From Zunongwangia pacifica (GTDB taxonomy: Bacteria > Bacteroidota > Bacteroidia > Flavobacteriales > Flavobacteriaceae): 64,000 nt of DNA. A program made the position numbers and the translations under genes. Positions 63,840 through 64,000 of this stretch are shown in pieces. The notes beneath the pieces are model-generated. The model was given only the letters and a program-made list of their open reading frames with translations. It ran no database searches and was not told the origin of the DNA. The DNA lies in contig NZ_JAKHSK010000002.1 of NCBI RefSeq assembly GCF_023499215.1, positions 124,001-188,000 on the forward strand, in the 5' to 3' direction. Each line of letters begins with the position of its first letter. The stretch's first letter is position 1.

Positions 63840-64000
63840 ATGAAAATTCCATTTTATAAACCATTATTGGCTGCTACTTCAGCAGCCATTCTTGCGTCTT
63901 GTGGGAGTAGTGCTCCTGCAATTGTTTCAACTCCAATCGCGAATATCGATACGATCCCGCTTAAAGTAACGGCACTTACCGATGCTCAGTTTAAAAACTG
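63840..64000 (+). CDS. Lipoprotein, N-terminal part only (possible S8 peptidase)
   Basis: 53 codons are visible from the ATG at 63840 to the window end. The signal has lipobox LASC (Cys21), then a Ser/Pro-rich stretch and IDTIPLKVTALTDAQFKN. This start resembles those of flavobacterial subtilisin-like (S8) lipoproteins, but the catalytic domain is outside the window, so the assignment is tentative. It follows the MBL-fold gene with a 1-bp gap. Confidence 0.6.
   Translation, partial: MKIPFYKPLLAATSAAILASCGSSAPAIVSTPIANIDTIPLKVTALTDAQFKN

Overview
The window is chromosomal DNA from a low-GC member of the Bacteroidota, most likely a marine Flavobacteriaceae of the Zunongwangia/Gramella/Salegentibacter type. 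The evidence is the SusC/SusD pairs, many SPII lipoproteins with Bacteroidetes-style lipoboxes, TAnnTTTG-type promoters, TonB-dependent receptors with CarboxypepD_reg N-termini, and typical flavobacterial gene content (methylmalonyl-CoA epimerase, YebC, LepA, LolE-like permease). The exact genus is an inference.

Layout. 0-3.2 kb: two tandem, paralogous GH13 (alpha-amylase superfamily) exported proteins, the first cut by the window edge. 3.2-13.6 kb: an accessory island beside the 3' end of a CAU-anticodon tRNA. It holds a decayed AraC-type regulator, a cluster of palindromes, a mobilization/replication module (coiled-coil membrane protein, relaxase, MobC-like protein, Toprim primase, SF3-like helicase, HTH protein) without a visible integrase, an unrecognised two-TM protein, and a probable defence cassette. 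The cassette has an XRE-ImmA/IrrE metallopeptidase regulator divergent from a three-gene ubiquitin-like operon: a three-domain multi-ubiquitin-like protein, an E1/ThiF enzyme with a DUF6791-type N-terminus, and a DUF6527-type Cys-rich protein. 13.8-17.6 kb: housekeeping genes (mce, rbfA, LolE-like, dus).

17.8-28.9 kb: an amino-sugar/peptidoglycan salvage cluster: outer-membrane receptor, GH3 (NagZ-type)-beta-lactamase fusion, NagX-like membrane protein, a divergent ROK regulator, a NagB-PIG-L fusion and a lipoprotein amidase. 29.6-37 kb: DMT transporter, esterase, Crp-like regulator, a large TonB receptor and gamma-glutamyltransferase. 37.8-47.3 kb: a tight six-gene operon (SusC, SusD, lipoprotein, GHL10 hydrolase, L-Ala-D/L-Glu epimerase, NlpC/P60 endopeptidase) that reads as a muropeptide-uptake locus. 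48-57.5 kb: a second SusC/SusD pair, a DeoR/GlpR regulator, MurQ, a GH20 hexosaminidase and an MFS sugar transporter, reading as a MurNAc/GlcNAc locus. 57.9-64 kb: lepA, yebC, a CPA-type antiporter with an RCK domain, an MBL-fold hydrolase and the start of a lipoprotein.

Three of the larger blocks therefore converge on cell-wall sugars and peptides: outer-membrane import (SusCD), cleavage (GH3, GH20, GHL10, amidase, NlpC/P60) and catabolism (MurQ, NagB, Ala-Glu epimerase). Gene-free stretches of 480-840 bp hold dispersed, mosaic, often inverted repeats. The most notable system is the ubiquitin-like operon at 11.1-13.3 kb with its long structured leader and divergent metallopeptidase regulator.
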